In this document: piece by piece, positions 31,795 to 40,758 of the stretch
Position numbering within the stretch: the stretch's first letter is position 1
How the letters are laid out: each line of letters opens with the position of its first letter
Assembly: GCF_001839655.2 (NCBI RefSeq)
Contig: NZ_CP056087.1
Span: forward strand, 4,836,001-4,900,000
DNA: 64,000 nt
From: Pseudomonas argentinensis
Lineage (GTDB): Bacteria; Pseudomonadota; Gammaproteobacteria; Pseudomonadales; Pseudomonadaceae
Direction: 5' to 3'
Made by a program: the position numbers and the translations under genes
Notes under the pieces: generated by a model
Told to the model about the DNA's origin: nothing
The model's database searches: none
What the model saw: the letters and a program-made list of their open reading frames with translations, nothing else

Positions 31795-31816
31795 GAAGAA
31801 CGATGAAGTTCTGGAC

Positions 31817-32167
31817 TCAAGGCAACGCAGCAATCACCGTCATTTCCACCAGCACATCCGGCGAATACAGCTTGGCTTCGACACAGGCGCGTGCCGGTGA
31901 GTGGCCGGCCGGCACCCAGGCGTCCCAGACCTGGTTCAGGCCGTCACGGTCATCGATGTCCTTGAGGAAGATGGTGATCGACAAGATGCGCGTCTTGTCG
32001 GTGCCCGCCTCGGCCAGGAAGGCATCGATGCTGTCCAGGGTCGCCTTGGTCTGCGCTTCGATACCGTCGCTGTGATTTTCATCCAGCTGGCCAGCCAGGT
32101 AGACGGTACCGTTGTGGATGACGATTTCACTCAGACGCGGCTCAGTTCGCAGGCGCTGTATGGACAT
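31817..32167 (-). CDS. ridA: RidA family enamine/imine deaminase
   Basis: RidA-type proteins hydrolyse reactive enamines and imines released by PLP and flavin enzymes. The 116-residue product begins [28 protein letters not shown]. It contains the family core [19 protein letters not shown] and the substrate arginine region [14 protein letters not shown]. The first 26 bases overlap the 3' end of dadA, indicating translational coupling. The context suggests it protects DadX and DadA products or cofactors, clearing 2-aminoacrylate or 2-iminopropionate. Confidence 0.93.
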   Translation of the reverse strand: MSIQRLRTEPRLSEIVIHNGTVYLAGQLDENHSDGIEAQTKATLDSIDAFLAEAGTDKTRILSITIFLKDIDDRDGLNQVWDAWVPAGHSPARACVEAKLYSPDVLVEMTVIAALP

Positions 32168-33440
32168 GGTTGTTCAACTCCTTGGGGCTACCGTAACGGG
32201 AAATATCCAGGCCTTCGCTGCTGATCTGCGGGCGCTTCCTGGCGATCAGGTCGGCCAGCAGGCGACCGGAGCCGCAGGCCATGGTCCAGCCTAGGGTACC
32301 GTGTCCGGTGTTCAGAAACAGGTTTCGATAGGGTGTGGCGCCTACGATCGGCGTGCCATCCGGCGTGGCCGGGCGCAGGCCGGTCCAGAAATCCGCCTGG
32401 CTCAGGTCGCCGCCCTGGGGGTACAGATCGCCGACGATCATCTCCAGGGTTTCGCGACGGCGCGGGTTGAGGCTCAGGTCGAAACCGGCGATCTCGGCCA
32501 TGCCGCCGACGCGGATACGCTGGTCGAAACGGGTGATGGCGACCTTGTAGGTCTCGTCGAGAATGGTCGAGGTCGGCGCCATGTCGGGGTTGGTGATCGG
32601 CACCGTCAGCGAGTAGCCCTTGAGCGGATACACCGGCGCACGAATGCCCAGCGGCTTGAGCAGTTGCGGGCTGTAGCTGCCAAGGGCGAGCACGTAGCGG
32701 TCGGCGGTTTCCAGCTTGCCGTCGATCCACACGCCGTTGATGCGATCACCGGCCACATCCAGGCGCTGGATGTTCTGCCCGAAGCGGAACTCCACGCCCA
32801 GCGCGGTGGCCATTTCGGCCAACTTGCGGGTGAACAGCTGGCAGTCGCCGGTCTGGTCGTTGGGCAGACGCAGGGCACCCGCGAGCTTGTCGGTGACGCC
32901 CGCCAGGGCGGGTTCGACCTTGGCGATGCCGGCGCGGTCGAGCAGCTCGTAGGGCACGCCGGACTGCTCGAGCACGGCAATGTCCTTGGCGGCGTTGTCC
33001 AGTTGCGCCTGGGTGCGGAACAGCTGGGTGGTGCCGAGCTGGCGGGCTTCGTAGCCGATGCCGGTTTCCGCGCGCAGCTCGTCGAGGCAGTCGCGGCTGT
33101 ATTCGGACAGCCGCACCATGCGCTCCTTGTTCACCGCGTAACGGCTGGCGGTGCAGTTGCGCAGCATCTGCGCCATCCACAGATACTGGTCGATATCGCC
33201 GGTCAGCTTGATGGCCAGCGGCGCGTGCTTCTGCAGCAGCCACTTGATGGCCTTCAACGGGATGCCCGGTGCCGCCCAGGGCGAGGCGTAACCCGGCGAC
33301 ACCTGGCCGGCGTTGGCGAAGCTGGTTTCCATGGCCGGGCCGTTCTGACGATCCACCACGACCACTTCGAAACCCTGGCGGGCCAGGTAATACGCACTGG
33401 CCGTACCGATCACTCCGCTACCAAGCACCAGAACCCGCAT
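32142..33440 (-). CDS. dadA: D-amino acid dehydrogenase, small subunit
   Basis: DadA is a membrane-associated flavoprotein that oxidises D-alanine and other D-amino acids to keto acids. It is 432 residues from ATG 33440 ([20 protein letters not shown]), with the FAD-binding GxGxxG at residues 7-12, an acidic end of beta-2 in VVVVDRQ, the [17 protein letters not shown] segment and the C-terminal [30 protein letters not shown] precedes the start. It is divergent from dadR, which controls it. Confidence 0.96.
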   Translation of the reverse strand: MRVLVLGSGVIGTASAYYLARQGFEVVVVDRQNGPAMETSFANAGQVSPGYASPWAAPGIPLKAIKWLLQKHAPLAIKLTGDIDQYLWMAQMLRNCTASRYAVNKERMVRLSEYSRDCLDELRAETGIGYEARQLGTTQLFRTQAQLDNAAKDIAVLEQSGVPYELLDRAGIAKVEPALAGVTDKLAGALRLPNDQTGDCQLFTRKLAEMATALGVEFRFGQNIQRLDVAGDRINGVWIDGKLETADRYVLALGSYSPQLLKPLGIRAPVYPLKGYSLTVPITNPDMAPTSTILDETYKVAITRFDQRIRVGGMAEIAGFDLSLNPRRRETLEMIVGDLYPQGGDLSQADFWTGLRPATPDGTPIVGATPYRNLFLNTGHGTLGWTMACGSGRLLADLIARKRPQISSEGLDISRYGSPKELNNHVHTAPAN

Positions 33441-33594
33441 GTTGATCTCCTCGCCGCGACGATGCACTGGCGTATTACGATTTGAGAAGTCGATGCGTAC
33501 AGTATAGAAAGTCGATGGCAGTGCTTTTCACTGTATACAACCGTATATTCGAAGGGAATTCTGGCTTTCAAAGCCTTTACCGGAGGGTGCCGAG

Positions 33595-34083
33595 ATGCGT
33601 ACGCAACACCAGAGCCGTCGCGAGCTGGACAAGATCGATCGCAACATCCTGCGCATCCTCCAGGAGGATGGACGCATTTCCTTCACCGAGCTGGGCGAAC
33701 GGGTTGGCCTGTCGACCACGCCCTGCACCGAGCGGGTTCGCCGCCTGGAGCGCGAAGGCATCATCATGGGCTACCACGCCCGCCTCAACCCGCAGAACCT
33801 CAAGGCCAGCCTGCTGGTGTTCGTGGAGATCAGCCTGGACTACAAGTCCGGCGACACCTTCGAGGACTTCCGCCGCGCCGTGCTCAAGCTGCCCCACGTG
33901 CTGGAGTGCCACCTGGTATCCGGCGACTTCGACTACCTGGTGAAGGCGCGCATCAACGAGATGGCCAGCTACCGCAAGCTGCTCGGCGACATCCTGCTCA
34001 AGCTGCCCCATGTGCGTGAGTCGAAGAGCTATATCGTGATGGAAGAGGTGAAGGAGAGCCTGGCGCTGCCGGTGCCGGAGTGA
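33595..34083 (+). CDS. dadR: Lrp-family regulator of D-alanine catabolism
   Basis: The 162-residue Lrp/AsnC regulator has an N-terminal helix-turn-helix (about 10-65, LDKIDRNILRILQEDGRISF, STTPCTERVRRLE). A RAM ligand-binding domain follows (about 75-150, VLECHLVSGDFDYLVKA). In P. aeruginosa, DadR (PA5308) activates dadAX in response to alanine. GGAGGG lies about nine bases before the start. The 154-base intergenic region with dadA is AT-richer than its surroundings (33480-33560, with GTATACAACCGTATA) and is the expected binding region. Confidence 0.92.
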   Translation: MRTQHQSRRELDKIDRNILRILQEDGRISFTELGERVGLSTTPCTERVRRLEREGIIMGYHARLNPQNLKASLLVFVEISLDYKSGDTFEDFRRAVLKLPHVLECHLVSGDFDYLVKARINEMASYRKLLGDILLKLPHVRESKSYIVMEEVKESLALPVPE

Positions 34084-34116
34084 AGCGGCTGCAAGCTGCA
34101 AGCTGATCATGATGAT

Positions 34117-34141
34117 CGTTCCCATGCTCAGCGTGGGAACG
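34117..34141. repeat. Hairpin GTTCCCA / TGGGAAC after dadR
   Basis: The stem CGTTCCCA / TGGGAACG encloses about nine bases (34117-34141). This is the GTTCCCAcgctcTGGGAAC repeat frequent between Pseudomonas genes. Between it and the dadR stop are two GCAAGCT heptamers (about 34091-34105), a minimal relative of the heptamer arrays. It may also act as the dadR terminator, but no T-run follows. Confidence 0.7.
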
Positions 34142-34193
34142 CCGAGGCTGGCGCTCTGCGTCAGCGCAACGCGGAGCGTCCGGGATCAGGTGC

Positions 34194-34547
34194 TTAAACC
34201 AGCAGCTGCCGGGTGGTGGCGATCAACTGGTGTACCTGACGCTCCACATGCGCCTCGATCGGCTGCTCGGGCCCGCGGCCATGGGGGCACGGCAAATTCG
34301 ACGTGGTACCGAACAGTCGGCAGATCAACGGGCGCTGGTCATACACCTGACACCCCTGGGGCCCGAGATGCACGCAGTTGTACGCGGCCAGGGCGGCGTC
34401 CTGCTCGGCGCGGGTCTTGCGTGGCAGGCGCGACATTTCCTCCGAGGACGCGGTGACCGGGCCGCAGCAATCGTGACAGCCGGGCACGCAGTCGAAGCGC
34501 GGAATCTGGCGGCGCAGCAGGTCGATCTTGCGGCTGGTGCAACTCAT
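34194..34547 (-). CDS. YkgJ family cysteine cluster protein
   Basis: The 117-residue protein starts at ATG 34547 (MSCTSRKIDLLRRQIPRFDC). The cysteine pattern C-x3-C-x2-CC in FDCVPGCHDCCG, with later CVHLGPQGCQVYDQRPLICRLFG, is the CxxCxxCC cluster family thought to bind zinc or iron-sulphur. No membrane segment is visible. It is convergent with dadR and divergent from the oxidase gene. The extension to 34667 is not conserved-looking. Confidence 0.85.
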   Translation of the reverse strand: MSCTSRKIDLLRRQIPRFDCVPGCHDCCGPVTASSEEMSRLPRKTRAEQDAALAAYNCVHLGPQGCQVYDQRPLICRLFGTTSNLPCPHGRGPEQPIEAHVERQVHQLIATTRQLLV

Positions 34548-34699
34548 GGTCAGGGCTCTGGAACGGCAGGCGAGCATGGTACAGGCGGGCCCGGGCAGCG
34601 CAAAGCGCGGCCTGCCAAGATGATCGCCGGTTGGCTCGCAGCGGAATCCGCGCTTATGCTTCGTCACTTTTTAGCCACACCGAAATCAGGATTTCGCCC

Positions 34700-36013
34700 A
34701 TGACCGCCCGTGCCCAACCGCCGGTTCACAGCACCGAGCATGCGCCCTCCTACTACGCCGCCAGCGTCAACCGGGCCCTCGACTTCCCAGCCTTGCAAGG
34801 TGAGCAGCGCGCCGATGTGTGCATCGTCGGCGGTGGCTTCTCGGGCCTGAACACAGCCATCGAACTGGCCCAGAAAGGCCTTTCGGTGGTGCTGCTCGAA
34901 GCCCATCGCATCGGCTGGGGCGCCAGCGGGCGCAATGGCGGGCAGCTGATTCGCGGCGTCGGCCATGGCGTCGAGCAGTTCGAATCGGTGATCGGCAAGG
35001 ACGGTGTACGCGAGTTGAAGCTGATGGGTCTGGAGGCGGTGGAGCTCGTGCGGCGACGGGTCGCCCAGTTCGACATCGCCTGCGACCTGACCTGGGGCTA
35101 CTGCGACCTGGCCAACAAGCCGCGGGACCTGGCCGGCTTCGCCGAGGACGCCGCCGAGCTGCAGAGCCTCGGCTATCGCCACGAGCTGCGCCTGCTGCAA
35201 CCGGAACAGATGCACGAGGTGGTCGGCTCGAACCGCTATGTCGGCGGCATGATCGACATGGGCTCGGGCCACTTGCACCCACTCAATCTCGCGCTGGGCG
35301 AGGCCACTGCTGCGCAGAGCCTGGGCGTGCGCCTGTTCGAGCACTCGCCGGTCACGGGAATCGACTACGGCAGCGAGATCCGCGTGCACACCGCCCAGGG
35401 CGTGGTGCGCGCCGGGCAGCTGGTGCTGGCCTGCAATGCCTATATCCGCGACCTGCACCCGACCCTGGGCGGCAAGGTACTGCCGGCGGGCAGCTACATC
35501 ATTGCCACCGAGCCACTGGGCGAGGAACAGGCCAACACCCTGATCCCGCAGAACATGGCGCTATGCGACCAGCGGGTGGCGGTCGACTACTATCGCCTGT
35601 CCGCCGACCGCCGCCTGTTGTTCGGCGGCGCCTGCCGCTACTCCGGCACCGATCCATCCGATATCGCCGCCTACATGCGCCCGAAGATGCTCGCGGTATT
35701 CCCGCAGCTGCAGCACGTGCGCATCGACTATCAATGGGGCGGGATGATCGGCATCGGCGCCAACCGCCTGCCGCAGCTCGGCCAGCTCAAGGACCAGCCC
35801 AACGTCTTCTACGCCCAGGCCTATGCCGGCCACGGCGTGAATGCCACGCACCTGGCCGGCAAACTGCTCGCCGAGGCCATCGCCGGGCAGGCCGGCGGCG
35901 GCTTCGAGCTGTTCGCCAGGGTGCCGCATATGACCTTCCCCGGCGGCCGCCATCTGCGCTCGCCGCTTCTGGCGCTGGGCATGCTCTGGCATCGTCTCAA
36001 GGAACTGCTCTGA
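34700..36013 (+). CDS. pauB4: FAD-dependent gamma-glutamylputrescine-type oxidase, PauB4-like
   Basis: The 437-residue flavoprotein of the DAO family starts at ATG 34700 (MTARAQPPVHSTEHAPSYYA). The FAD-binding motif is in DVCIVGGGFSGLNTAIEL (about residues 40-57), followed by the PuuB-like WGASGRNGGQLIRGVG loop near 78. The C-terminal NVFYAQAYAGHGVNATHLAGK contacts the flavin. PuuB-type enzymes oxidise gamma-glutamyl polyamines to aldehydes. The gene position next to dadR matches PA5309, assigned as pauB4. Its aldehyde product would go to the KauB/PauC dehydrogenase encoded nearby. Confidence 0.85.
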   Translation: MTARAQPPVHSTEHAPSYYAASVNRALDFPALQGEQRADVCIVGGGFSGLNTAIELAQKGLSVVLLEAHRIGWGASGRNGGQLIRGVGHGVEQFESVIGKDGVRELKLMGLEAVELVRRRVAQFDIACDLTWGYCDLANKPRDLAGFAEDAAELQSLGYRHELRLLQPEQMHEVVGSNRYVGGMIDMGSGHLHPLNLALGEATAAQSLGVRLFEHSPVTGIDYGSEIRVHTAQGVVRAGQLVLACNAYIRDLHPTLGGKVLPAGSYIIATEPLGEEQANTLIPQNMALCDQRVAVDYYRLSADRRLLFGGACRYSGTDPSDIAAYMRPKMLAVFPQLQHVRIDYQWGGMIGIGANRLPQLGQLKDQPNVFYAQAYAGHGVNATHLAGKLLAEAIAGQAGGGFELFARVPHMTFPGGRHLRSPLLALGMLWHRLKELL

Positions 36014-36032
36014 TCGCCCCAGTAGCCCCGCG

Positions 36033-36272
36033 TCAGAGCTTCCAGAACGGCAGCGTGGCTTCGCGCCGTGCCTGTTCGCGGCTCAAGCCGATGTCCTGCA
36101 GCTGAGCGTGACTGAGCTTGAGCAACGCGCGCCGGGTGGTCAGGCGACGGATAAAGCACAGCCAGCGGTGCGTCATCGCCGAACGCGCCGGTGCTGCGGC
36201 CAGTCGCCGCCCGTTACCGCCTTCCAACTCACTGCCTGTCAAGGTCAATCGCACATCGCTCAGCCCGTTCAT
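36033..36272 (-). CDS. DUF1127 small protein
   Basis: The 79-residue protein starts at ATG 36272 (MNGLSDVRLTLTGSELEGG) and ends with the DUF1127 domain: RLTTRRALLKLSHAQLQDIGLSREQARREATLPFWKL. Arginine-rich DUF1127 proteins bind RNA or DNA in other bacteria and affect phosphate and stress responses. It is divergent from a MocR regulator, with a shared dyad between them, suggesting it is the MocR target. The open frame up to 36377 crosses that operator and is unlikely. Confidence 0.87.
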   Translation of the reverse strand: MNGLSDVRLTLTGSELEGGNGRRLAAAPARSAMTHRWLCFIRRLTTRRALLKLSHAQLQDIGLSREQARREATLPFWKL

Positions 36273-36358
36273 GTCGCTCTCCTGCGCATTGGGGTCATGG
36301 GAGATCATGATGGCGGGCGGCGGAAAAGCATGACAGATGCAAAGAAAAGGAATTAAAT

Positions 36359-36415
36359 CCATACAGATCAACCCCAAGCTGAACTGAATGGTCCCATCTA
36401 GGCCAATCTGTATGG
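36359..36415. promoter_or_regulatory. Candidate MocR operator: inverted CCATACAGAT pair
   Basis: CCATACAGAT at 36359-36368 and its perfect inverse ATCTGTATGG at 36406-36415 lie 37 bases apart in the divergent region between the DUF1127 gene and the MocR gene. Flanking bases also agree (TAAAT / TTGAA preceding CCATACAGAT on the two strands). Paired far-spaced sites of this kind are known for MocR regulators such as GabR and PdxR. Confidence 0.65.
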
Positions 36416-36449
36416 TTCAACTGACTCCCTTTCCTACAGGCATGCGCAC

Positions 36450-37883
36450 ATGACCCTCTACACCAACCTGGCCGACCTGCTCGGCGAACGCATCGAGCAG
36501 GGCCTGTACCGGCCGGGCGACCGGCTACCCTCGGTACGCGCCCTGAGCCAGGAACATGGGGTCAGCCTGAGCACCGTGCAGCAGGCCTACCGCCACCTGG
36601 AGGACCGTGGCCTGGCGCTGCCGAAACCGAAATCCGGCTACTTCGTGCCGCAAGGCCGCGACAAGCCGGCGCTGCCCAAGATCAGCCGGGCGCCACAGCG
36701 CCCCGTGGACGTGTCGCAGTGGGACCAGGTGCTGGAACAGATCGCCCCCTCGCCACGCAACGATTTCGTGCAACTGGGCCGTGGCCGCCCGGATATCGAC
36801 AGCCCGACGCTCAGGCCGCTGCTGCGCGCACTGTCACGGCTGAGCCGCAAGCAGGACCTGCACACCCTCACCTACGGCAGCATCTACGGCGACCTGCGCC
36901 TGCGCGAGCAGGTCGCCCGCCTGACCCTGGACTCCGGTTGCCAGCTGAGCTACGAGGACATCGTCATCACCACCGGCTGCCACGAGGCGCTGTCGGCCGC
37001 GATCCGGGCGATCTGCGTGCCGGGCGATATCGTCGCCGTCGACTCGCCGAGCTTTCACGGCGTGATGCAGGCGCTCAAGGGCTTCGGCATGAAAGCCCTG
37101 GAGCTGCCCACCGATCCGCTCACCGGCATCAGCCTCGAGGCGCTGGAGCTGGCTCTGGAACAGTGGCCGATCAAGGCCATCCAGCTCACCCCCAACTGCA
37201 ACAACCCGCTGGGCTACATCATGCCCGAGGCCAACAAGCGCGCCCTGCTGGCCCTGGCCCAGCGTCACGACGTGGCGATCATCGAGGACGACGTGTACGG
37301 CGAGCTGGCCTTTCACTACCCACGCCCGCGCACCATCAAGTCCTACGATGACGACGGCCGGGTGCTGCTCTGCAGCTCGTTTTCCAAGACCCTGGCGCCG
37401 GGCTTTCGCGTCGGCTGGATCGCCCCGGGCCGCTACCTCGACCAGGTGCTGCACATGAAGTACATGGGCACTGGCGCCACCGCGCAGCTGCCGCAGCTGG
37501 CGCTGGCCGAGTACATCGAAGGCGGTCACTACGAACCGCACCTGCGCCGCATGCGCGGTCAGTACGCCCGCAACCTGGAGCAGATGAGCGACTGGGTCAG
37601 CCGCTACTTTCCGCCCTCGGTGCGGGTCAGCCGCCCCCAGGGCAGCTTCATGCTGTGGGTGGAAATGCCCGAGGGCTTCGACAGCCAGCGCCTGAACCGC
37701 GAATTGGCCGCGCACAAGATCCAGGTCGCGCCGGGCAGCATCTTTTCCGCCGCCGGCAAGTACCGCAATTGCCTGCGCATGAACTACGCCTCGCGTCCCA
37801 ACCCGAGCATCGAAGCGGCGGTACGCAAGGTGGGGGAAACCGTAGCGGCCATGCTGGCCGAGTCGCCACCGCCGAGAGACTGA
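36450..37883 (+). CDS. MocR-type regulator (GntR HTH fused to aminotransferase fold)
   Basis: The 477-residue regulator has an N-terminal GntR helix-turn-helix (about 1-70, LADLLGERIEQGLYRPGDRLPSVR, TVQQAYRHLEDRG), a linker, and a fold type I aminotransferase domain (about 110-470). The latter includes LTPNCNNPLG, the PLP lysine in SSFSKTLAPGF near residue 313, and RMNYASRP. PLP-aldimine chemistry is used for sensing in this family. It probably controls the divergent DUF1127 gene and itself. The true effector is unknown. Confidence 0.9.
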   Translation: MTLYTNLADLLGERIEQGLYRPGDRLPSVRALSQEHGVSLSTVQQAYRHLEDRGLALPKPKSGYFVPQGRDKPALPKISRAPQRPVDVSQWDQVLEQIAPSPRNDFVQLGRGRPDIDSPTLRPLLRALSRLSRKQDLHTLTYGSIYGDLRLREQVARLTLDSGCQLSYEDIVITTGCHEALSAAIRAICVPGDIVAVDSPSFHGVMQALKGFGMKALELPTDPLTGISLEALELALEQWPIKAIQLTPNCNNPLGYIMPEANKRALLALAQRHDVAIIEDDVYGELAFHYPRPRTIKSYDDDGRVLLCSSFSKTLAPGFRVGWIAPGRYLDQVLHMKYMGTGATAQLPQLALAEYIEGGHYEPHLRRMRGQYARNLEQMSDWVSRYFPPSVRVSRPQGSFMLWVEMPEGFDSQRLNRELAAHKIQVAPGSIFSAAGKYRNCLRMNYASRPNPSIEAAVRKVGETVAAMLAESPPPRD

Positions 37884-37945
37884 ATCTTTCCCAGCGCAGC
37901 GGCGTCCTATCAGCACATCCGCACAGCCGATTGGAGGCTGCAACC

Positions 37946-39499
37946 TTGCCCTTGCGCGTGCTCTTTATCGCCCTGCTGATTCTCGGCGGCTGTACCAACC
38001 AGATACCCATCGTGCCCAGCCAGGCGTTGCCCGCCGTTGATTCCTCGTTCGGCGCAGGCCTCCAAGCGCGCGCCGCCGAACATGGGGGCCACTCCGGCTT
38101 TCGCCTGCTGCCGGCCAGCAACGAAGCCTTCGCCGCCCGCGCCGAGCTGATTCGTGCGGCGCAGCACAGCCTCGATCTGCAGTACTACATCGTGCACGAC
38201 GGCTTGAGCACCCGCGCGCTGGTCAAGGAGCTGCTGCAGGCCGCCGACCGCGGCGTGCGCATCCGCATCCTGCTCGACGACACCACCAGCGACGGCGAGG
38301 ACTACAGGATTGCCCTGCTGGCCGCCCACCCGAACATCCAGATCCGTGTCTTCAACCCACTGCATCTGGGCCGCCTGACCGGCGTCACCCGGGTGATCGG
38401 CCGCGGCCTGAACCTCTCCCAGCAGCACCGGCGCATGCACAACAAGCTGTGGCTGGCCGACAGCGCGGCGGCCATCGTCGGCGGGCGCAACCTGGGCGAC
38501 GAGTATTTCGACGCCGAACCGAACATGAACTTCACCGACATCGACATGCTGTCCGTCGGCCCGGTGGCCAAGGATCTGGCAGAAAGCTTCGATCAGTACT
38601 GGAACAGCCGGCTGAGCAAACCCATCGAGGCATTCGTTTGGCGCCAGCCCTCGCAAAAGGATCTGGACAAGGCGCGCAGGGGCCTGCGCGACTACCTGGA
38701 CACCGCCCGCGTCGAGCAGCCGGAGCTCTACGAACGCCTGCTCGCCTACCAGCAGGAGCCGAAGCTGCAGGTCTGGCTCGACGAGCTGATCTGGGCGCCG
38801 GGCACCGCATTGTGGGATGCACCGAGCAAGGTGCTGGCCAGGGGCGAACCGGATCCGCAGCTGCTGCTCACCACCCAGCTGGCGCCGCATCTGCAGGGCG
38901 CCAAAAGCGACCTGGTGATGGTATCCGCCTACTTCGTGCCCGCCCCTGCTGGCCTGCAGTACCTGATCGGCCTGGCCGACAACGGCGTGGACATCCGCCT
39001 GCTCACCAATGCCCTGGAAGCCACTGACGTGCCCGCCGTGCATGGCGGCTACGCACCCTATCGCCAGGAAATGCTCGAGCATGGCATGCGCCTGTACGAG
39101 CTGCGCAGTCAGCCGGGGGCGGATTCGCCGCCGGCCTACAGCTTCAGCGGCAGCTCCAACTCCAGCCTGCACAGCAAGGCCATCGTCATCGACAGGCAGA
39201 AATCCTTCGTCGGCTCCTTCAACGTCGACCCGCGCTCGGTGCTGTGGAACACCGAGGTCGGCGTGCTGGTCGACAGCCCCAGGCTCGCCGCCTACCTGCG
39301 CGAGCTGGCACTGCAGGGCATGAAGCCCTCAGTGAGTTACCAAGTGCGCCTGCAGCACGACACCAACGGTACGACGCGGATGGTCTGGATCGGCGAGGAC
39401 GACGGCCAGGAATTCGTCCTCAGCGAAGAGCCCGGCAGCCGCTGGCGGCGCTTCAACGCCTGGTTCGCCCGGGCCATTGGCCTGGAGAAAATGCTATAG
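37946..39499 (+). CDS. Phospholipase D-like lipoprotein (cardiolipin synthase-like)
   Basis: The protein is about 517 residues, with two PLD catalytic motifs: HNKLWLADSAAAIVGGRN (about 160-178) and HSKAIVIDRQKSFVGSFN (about 410-427). The N-terminus LRVLFIALLILGGC gives a lipobox with Cys about residue 16, so it is probably membrane-anchored. I place the start at TTG 37946 because TTGGAGG lies eight bases upstream; no ATG fits. It may transfer phosphatidyl groups or hydrolyse phospholipids. It begins about 60 bases after the MocR gene and its last six bases overlap the convergent MFS gene. Confidence 0.88.
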   Translation: MPLRVLFIALLILGGCTNQIPIVPSQALPAVDSSFGAGLQARAAEHGGHSGFRLLPASNEAFAARAELIRAAQHSLDLQYYIVHDGLSTRALVKELLQAADRGVRIRILLDDTTSDGEDYRIALLAAHPNIQIRVFNPLHLGRLTGVTRVIGRGLNLSQQHRRMHNKLWLADSAAAIVGGRNLGDEYFDAEPNMNFTDIDMLSVGPVAKDLAESFDQYWNSRLSKPIEAFVWRQPSQKDLDKARRGLRDYLDTARVEQPELYERLLAYQQEPKLQVWLDELIWAPGTALWDAPSKVLARGEPDPQLLLTTQLAPHLQGAKSDLVMVSAYFVPAPAGLQYLIGLADNGVDIRLLTNALEATDVPAVHGGYAPYRQEMLEHGMRLYELRSQPGADSPPAYSFSGSSNSSLHSKAIVIDRQKSFVGSFNVDPRSVLWNTEVGVLVDSPRLAAYLRELALQGMKPSVSYQVRLQHDTNGTTRMVWIGEDDGQEFVLSEEPGSRWRRFNAWFARAIGLEKML

Positions 39500-40636
39500 C
39501 CTGATGTCCTCGTCGAAGGCATGGGGCCGCCAGGCCAGCCAGATGAAGGCCGCCGCACCGGCCGCCATCAACATCGGCAGCGCATGCCCGCTGACCCACT
39601 GGCTGACCGCGCCGGTGGCCAGCGGCCCGATCAGGCAGCCGATGCCCCACAGCTGCGCCACGTGGGCATTGGCGCGCACCAGCTGATCATCACGAAAACG
39701 CTCGCCAATCAGGATCAGCGACAGGGTGAACAGGCCGCCCGCGCTGGCACCGAACAGTACCAACACCGGCCAGATCAGCGGCGTGTGCAACAGCAGCGGA
39801 ATGCCCAGGCTGGAGAACAGCAGCACTACGCCACAGCCACGAAACAGCGTGACCCGCGAGATGCGATCGGCCAGCAGGCCGATGGGCAATTGCAGTGCGG
39901 CATCGCCGACCACCACCACGCTGGCCATGAACAGCGCCACTTCCTGGGTGAAGCCCTGGCGCAGGCCATAGATCGGCAGCAGGGTGAGCATCATTGCCTC
40001 GAAGGCGGCGAACAGCATCACCGCCCAGGCGATTGCCGGCATGCGCTGACAGAACACCAGCAGGCCGCGCCCGGAGGTACTATGAGCATCGACCACCGGC
40101 GCGCCGGTGCGGCCGATCAACAGCAGCGAGCCGCCAACCAACAACGACACGCCAGACCAGAACCCCAGGTCGGTATCGGTGCCCAGCACGCTGAGCAGCA
40201 GCGGCCCGCACAGCTGGCTCAGGGCGTAGCCGGTGCCGTACAGCGCCACCAGGCGGCCGCGCCACTTCTCCACGGCCAACTGGTTGATCCAGCTTTCACC
40301 AAGGATGAACACCACGGTCAGGGTCACGCCAAGGAGCAGGCGCAACACGATCCAGATGGCGTAGCTCTGCAGCAGCGCCAGGCCGGTGACCGACAACGCG
40401 CCGGCCAGCAGGCACAGCTGCATCAGCCGCGGCGTGGGGCAGCGCGAGGCCAGCCGGCCGGCCAGCGAGGCGCCCAGCAGCACGCCAATGGCCGGCGTGG
40501 CCGCCATGATACCGATAGCGAACGAGCCGTAGCCCCAGCTCTCCAGGCGCAACGACACCAGCGGCATGGTCACGCCCATGGCCAGGCCGATGCTGATCAC
40601 CGCCAGGCAGACAGCGAAGTAGGTTCCCCAACGCAT
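39494..40636 (-). CDS. MFS transporter (YcaD/UPF0226-like)
   Basis: The 380-residue permease starts at ATG 40636 (MRWGTYFAVCLAVISIGLAMG) and has about 12 transmembrane segments. It has an MFS-type loop GASLAGRLASRCPTPR after TM2 and GLLADRISRVTLFRGCG in the second half. The substrate is unknown. It is downstream of kauB on the same strand, which recalls PA5311-PA5312, so uptake or export of a polyamine-related compound is possible but unproved. Confidence 0.85.
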   Translation of the reverse strand: MRWGTYFAVCLAVISIGLAMGVTMPLVSLRLESWGYGSFAIGIMAATPAIGVLLGASLAGRLASRCPTPRLMQLCLLAGALSVTGLALLQSYAIWIVLRLLLGVTLTVVFILGESWINQLAVEKWRGRLVALYGTGYALSQLCGPLLLSVLGTDTDLGFWSGVSLLVGGSLLLIGRTGAPVVDAHSTSGRGLLVFCQRMPAIAWAVMLFAAFEAMMLTLLPIYGLRQGFTQEVALFMASVVVVGDAALQLPIGLLADRISRVTLFRGCGVVLLFSSLGIPLLLHTPLIWPVLVLFGASAGGLFTLSLILIGERFRDDQLVRANAHVAQLWGIGCLIGPLATGAVSQWVSGHALPMLMAAGAAAFIWLAWRPHAFDEDIRL

Positions 40637-40652
40637 CAAGGATCTCGAAAAG

Positions 40653-40758
40653 AGGCTGCAAGCTGCAAGCCTGTATGGTGCTCGCCTCATCGCTGCGGTC
40701 AAGCGTCAGCTCTGGCGCTTTTACTTGAGGCTTACGGCTTGCAGCTTACCGCTGCTGT
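40653..40758. repeat. Diverged heptamer-type element after kauB
   Basis: AGGCTGCAAGCTGCAAGCCT at 40653-40672 and AGGCTTACGGCTTGCAGCTT at 40729-40748 form an imperfect inverted pair. On the minus strand the order CTGCAAGCCGTAAGCCTCAAG resembles the module of copies A and B. The kauB stop overlaps CTGTTCA at 40754-40760, the same end motif that marks those elements. Confidence 0.6.
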
